DNA of 8,855 nucleotides. Source: Gammaproteobacteria bacterium (GTDB lineage: Bacteria > Pseudomonadota > Gammaproteobacteria > GCF-002020875). The DNA lies in contig JABHIC010000392.1 in NCBI GenBank assembly GCA_018671205.1, positions 1 to 8,855 of the forward strand. The letters are read 5' to 3'. Of the stretch, positions 6,138-8,855 are shown one piece after another. The number at the start of each line of letters is the position of its first letter. Position 1 is the first letter of the stretch. The position numbers and the translations under genes are program-made. The notes under the pieces were generated by a model. It was not told where the DNA came from. It ran no database searches and saw only the letters and a list, made by a program, of their open reading frames with translations.

Positions 6138-7188
6138 AAAGAAAAAGCGGGGGAGCCGGTTCTCCAAAAAATCACTGTATAGGGTGCTTCAGGGGCTCTC
6201 TATTTCAGAGCTGATCATTCTGCTGGATGATCAGCGCCGGGTGGTCTGGTTTGACCGTTCGACACAGCGGCTGTTAGGGTGGAAGGAGAGTAAAATTCTT
6301 AACCGGCGACTGGATCAACTGGCTCCATTTTCGGCCCTCTACCCACAACTTGGAGAGCAGATGGAGGCGGCCACCCCCATCCATCTGAGGGTGAGATCAG
6401 GAGGTACCTACTGTTTTTATGCCGAGATCATCCCCTATCGAAAAAAACGGCAGCTGCTGGTGTTGAGGGAGTGTGGGCAGCAGTTACAGCAGGAGGTTCG
6501 GCAGCGGGAGTTTGTTGCCAATGCCTCCCATGAGTTGCGTACCCCGTTGACTATTTTGGGGGGCTATCTGGAGCAGCTGGTGGGGGGGGAGACCCCCAGC
6601 CAGTGGAGACGTCCTCTGGAGGTGATGGGTGCGCATACCGAGCGCATGTTGCAAATTGTTGAGGATATGTTGCTGCTCTCTGGCCTGGAGCAGGTGGGGA
6701 CACCCCCTCGGCAGGAGGTTGTGGATGTGGCCGGATTGCTGGGTGAGCTGGTAGAGAGTCACTCCATTCTGATTAACAAGAGAGAGCAACGGTTCAATCT
6801 GGAGGTTGATCCGCAGCTTTATCTGCGGGGAACCCCCGATATTCTTAAATGCGCCTTCTCCAATCTGATGGTTAATGCGATCAAGTATACCCAGAAAGGG
6901 GGAGAGATCACCGTCCGTTGGGAGGGGGGTGCCGATGAGACACGGTTTATGGTGCAGGATAATGGCCCGGGCATTCCGATGGAGGATCTGCAACGGCTAA
7001 CGGAGCGCTTCTATCGGGTGGATAAAGGGCGCTCACGTGAACTGGGGGGGACGGGGCTGGGGCTCTCGATTGTGCAAGGGGCACTACAGGCGCATGAGGC
7101 TGAACTGGTGATCGAGAGTCAACTGGGTGAGGGCAGTCGCTTCTCTACCAGCTTTCCGGGAAAACTCTCGGTGCTGAGGAGGGAGTAG
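6127..7188 (+). CDS. phoR: PhoR-type sensor histidine kinase with PAS domain, no clear membrane anchor
   Basis: From ATG 6127 the protein has 353 residues. After a very basic N-terminus (KKKKRGSRFSKK) comes a PAS domain (about 27-90), then a DHp helix with the H-box ASHELRTP (phosphorylated His135, following FVAN as in PhoR). The HATPase domain has the N-box NLMVNAIKYT (Asn250), G1 DNGPGI (278-283) and G2 GGTGLGL (307-313). The PAS-DHp order and sequence resemble E. coli PhoR, but the N-terminal membrane helices of PhoR are absent from this start. The frame is open to a TTG at 6064; starting there would add a 20-residue hydrophobic stretch just before the lysines and would overlap phoB by 74 nt. 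ATGs at 6103, 6106 and 6115 are intermediate choices. The 11-nt overlap with phoB from 6127 supports coupling. Partner and role follow from position next to the PhoB-like gene. Confidence 0.9.
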   Translation: MASKKKKRGSRFSKKSLYRVLQGLSISELIILLDDQRRVVWFDRSTQRLLGWKESKILNRRLDQLAPFSALYPQLGEQMEAATPIHLRVRSGGTYCFYAEIIPYRKKRQLLVLRECGQQLQQEVRQREFVANASHELRTPLTILGGYLEQLVGGETPSQWRRPLEVMGAHTERMLQIVEDMLLLSGLEQVGTPPRQEVVDVAGLLGELVESHSILINKREQRFNLEVDPQLYLRGTPDILKCAFSNLMVNAIKYTQKGGEITVRWEGGADETRFMVQDNGPGIPMEDLQRLTERFYRVDKGRSRELGGTGLGLSIVQGALQAHEAELVIESQLGEGSRFSTSFPGKLSVLRRE

Positions 7189-7219
7189 AACCCTCTCTCC
7201 CCCCTCATTCAGCCCCGGT

Positions 7220-8855
7220 TCAGGCGATGCTCGCCTCAGGCTTGGCAGCGGCCTTACCAATACGTTTGGAAAAGTAGTAGATCCGTTTCAGCTTTTCGAT
7301 GACCTCTACCTCTAGTGAATAGGTTCGAACCCGCTTACTCTCGTCCACGGTCAGTCGCTCCATCTGGTGTTGATGGGCAGAGTCGACCAGCTGGTTAAAC
7401 TCACTCTTCATGCGGGTAATTTTGTTGGCATCACTGATATTCTCTGTCTGAATGGTGACCCCCGCACTCTCTAATGCCTGTGATACGGCGTTGTGGATCC
7501 CCTTCAGTACCTGGGAGGTGTTCGGACTGATGGTAATCTCGTCGGTAATCCGTTGATTGCCCAGCTCCACCATGTCGGTCTCAATCAGGTCACCAATATT
7601 CTCCAGTGCATTGGTGATCTCAAACAGATTGGAAAGCTCCATCGCCTCTACCTCTGTGAGCTTGTTACCACTGACTTTGCCCATGTAGTGGATGATTTCA
7701 CGGTGGAGCAGATCCACTTTTTCATCCTCTCGTGCCAGCTCCTGCAGATCTGCCCGAGAGCCGTGAAGGATGGCAGGGAGGGCATCTTGGTGCATCTGAT
7801 GGATGATCCCTGACATTCTTACCAGCTCAAGACGGGTGCGATTGAGTGCCAGTGACGGGGTTGAGAGGAGCTCATCATCCAGATGCCGGATGGTGATCAG
7901 CTGATCATCCTCCAACGGGCGGTCGGGAACCAGGTACTCGACCAGGCGGGCGAACTGTCCGGTAAAGAGGAGAAAGATCAGGGTATTGGAGATATTGAAG
8001 ATGGTGTGTGCATTGGCAATCTGTCTCGGTGTTTCGGCACTCAGGCGGTCAATCCCGACAAGCTCCGGGTGTGCCGGTGAGACCGTAGTCACCACCTGTG
8101 CCAATTGATCAATCAACCCCAGCCAGAGCAGAACCCCCAGTACGTTGAAGAGAACATGTACGGCCGCTGCCCGTAGCGCCTCCCGGGGCTTGCCAATGGA
8201 GGCCAACAGGGCGGTAACACAGGTGCCGATATTGGCACCGAAAGCGAGTGCAATGCCCGCAGGAAGGGAGATAAACCCCTGGCTTGCCATCACGATCACA
8301 ATACCGGTGGTTGCTGAGCTGGATTGAACCAGGGCCGTAAAACCGGCAGCAACCAGAATCCCCAGTAGAGGATTACTCATCTCAACCATCAGGTCGAGGA
8401 AGGGCTGGTAACTACGCAGCGGGCTCATGGCATCACTCATCACGCTCATACCAAAGAAGACCAGGCCCAACCCCATCAACATACCGCCATAGTGTTTGAT
8501 CTTGTTCTGGTTGGAGAAGAAGAGCATGGAAAACCCCATCGCAATCATTAGCAGGGCATATTTAGTCACCTTAAAGGCGACAATTTGTGCGGTGATGGTG
8601 GTACCAATATTGGCTCCCATAATGACACCGATGGATTGAGCCATCGACATCAGCCCGGCACTGATGAACCCCACGACCAGTACCGTGGTCACCGAAGAGG
8701 ATTGGATCACCGCAGTCACCAGCGCCCCGGTAATGGCTCCGGTAAAACGGTTGGTGGTGAGTTTAGAGAGAATCAGTTTCATCTTCTCTCCGGCGACCGC
8801 CTTCAGCGAATCTGCCATCTGCTCCATTCCAAACAGGAAGAGGGCGAGACCACCG
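7220..8855 (-). CDS. Na+/phosphate symporter with C-terminal PhoU-like domain, N-terminus off the right edge
   Basis: The frame stays open to the right edge. Codons GGLALFLFG precede an internal Met at 8827, so that Met is not the start and a short N-terminal part is missing. Numbering from it, the two inverted halves of the NptA/Na-Pi-II family are clear: QSSS at 42-45 with GANIGTT at 71-77, and QSSS at 168-171 with GANIGTC at 197-203. About eight hydrophobic segments span residues 28-290. The remainder (about 325-535) is soluble and helical with a PhoU-like repeat including NALENIGDLIETDM (406-419). The family imports inorganic phosphate with sodium across the inner membrane. The PhoU-like tail is common in bacterial members and probably regulatory. 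The gene converges on phoR with only 31 bases between stops, so it belongs to a separate leftward transcript. No PstSCAB genes are in the window. Confidence 0.93.
   Translation of the reverse strand, partial: GGLALFLFGMEQMADSLKAVAGEKMKLILSKLTTNRFTGAITGALVTAVIQSSSVTTVLVVGFISAGLMSMAQSIGVIMGANIGTTITAQIVAFKVTKYALLMIAMGFSMLFFSNQNKIKHYGGMLMGLGLVFFGMSVMSDAMSPLRSYQPFLDLMVEMSNPLLGILVAAGFTALVQSSSATTGIVIVMASQGFISLPAGIALAFGANIGTCVTALLASIGKPREALRAAAVHVLFNVLGVLLWLGLIDQLAQVVTTVSPAHPELVGIDRLSAETPRQIANAHTIFNISNTLIFLLFTGQFARLVEYLVPDRPLEDDQLITIRHLDDELLSTPSLALNRTRLELVRMSGIIHQMHQDALPAILHGSRADLQELAREDEKVDLLHREIIHYMGKVSGNKLTEVEAMELSNLFEITNALENIGDLIETDMVELGNQRITDEITISPNTSQVLKGIHNAVSQALESAGVTIQTENISDANKITRMKSEFNQLVDSAHQHQMERLTVDESKRVRTYSLEVEVIEKLKRIYYFSKRIGKAAAKPEASIA

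Noticed and set aside
6484..6993. Minus-strand frame of 169 codons opposite the histidine kinase
   Set aside because: Antisense to conserved kinase motifs, with low-complexity composition (His, Gln, Leu, Pro) typical of antisense reading.
7178..7200. Hairpin between the convergent phoR and symporter genes
   Set aside because: GGAGGGAG and CTCTCTCC can pair with a 7-nt loop and one G-U pair, but no T-run follows on either strand and the stem overlaps the phoR stop codon, so I do not call an intrinsic terminator.

Overview
The window looks like a chromosomal segment of a gammaproteobacterium with mid-50s GC, possibly a sulfur-oxidising Chromatiales-like lineage. The basis is the close resemblance of the PhoB- and PhoR-like proteins to their gammaproteobacterial counterparts and the tight gene packing. 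The lineage is an inference and could be wrong. All eight genes deal with phosphate or phosphoryl transfer.

Layout: a leftward operon runs from 4045 to beyond base 1. It encodes (i) a PhoU-domain protein fused to an APH-type kinase, (ii) a RimK-like ATP-grasp enzyme that I recognise as the ATP-grasp component of the poorly characterised 'GAK' system, (iii) a histidine phosphatase and (iv) a calcineurin-like metallophosphatase cut by the left edge. The genes are separated by 16 nt, 0 nt and an 8-nt overlap. A short divergent region (4046-4178) carries a good sigma70-like promoter for the leftward operon, with an inverted repeat over the predicted transcription start. Rightward from there come a CofD/YvcK-fold protein (the second recognisable GAK component), a PhoB-type response regulator and a PhoR-type histidine kinase. 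A Na+/phosphate symporter with a C-terminal PhoU-like domain converges on them from the right edge and is 5'-truncated by the window.

Interpretation: the CofD-like protein and the ATP-grasp enzyme, on opposite sides of one promoter region, mark a GAK-type locus. This system was defined by comparative genomics and, to my knowledge, has no established biochemical function. Here it sits beside a phosphate-sensing two-component system and a phosphate importer, and is joined to a PhoU-kinase fusion and two phosphatases of different folds. A reasonable hypothesis is a phosphate-responsive small-molecule or protein modification pathway with opposing kinase/ligase and phosphatase steps. The other expected GAK partners (HprK-related kinase, amphi-Trp protein) are not in the window; if present they would most likely lie past the left edge. 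No RNA genes, CRISPR arrays, insertion sequences or other mobile elements were seen, and no gene-free stretch exceeds 133 bases.
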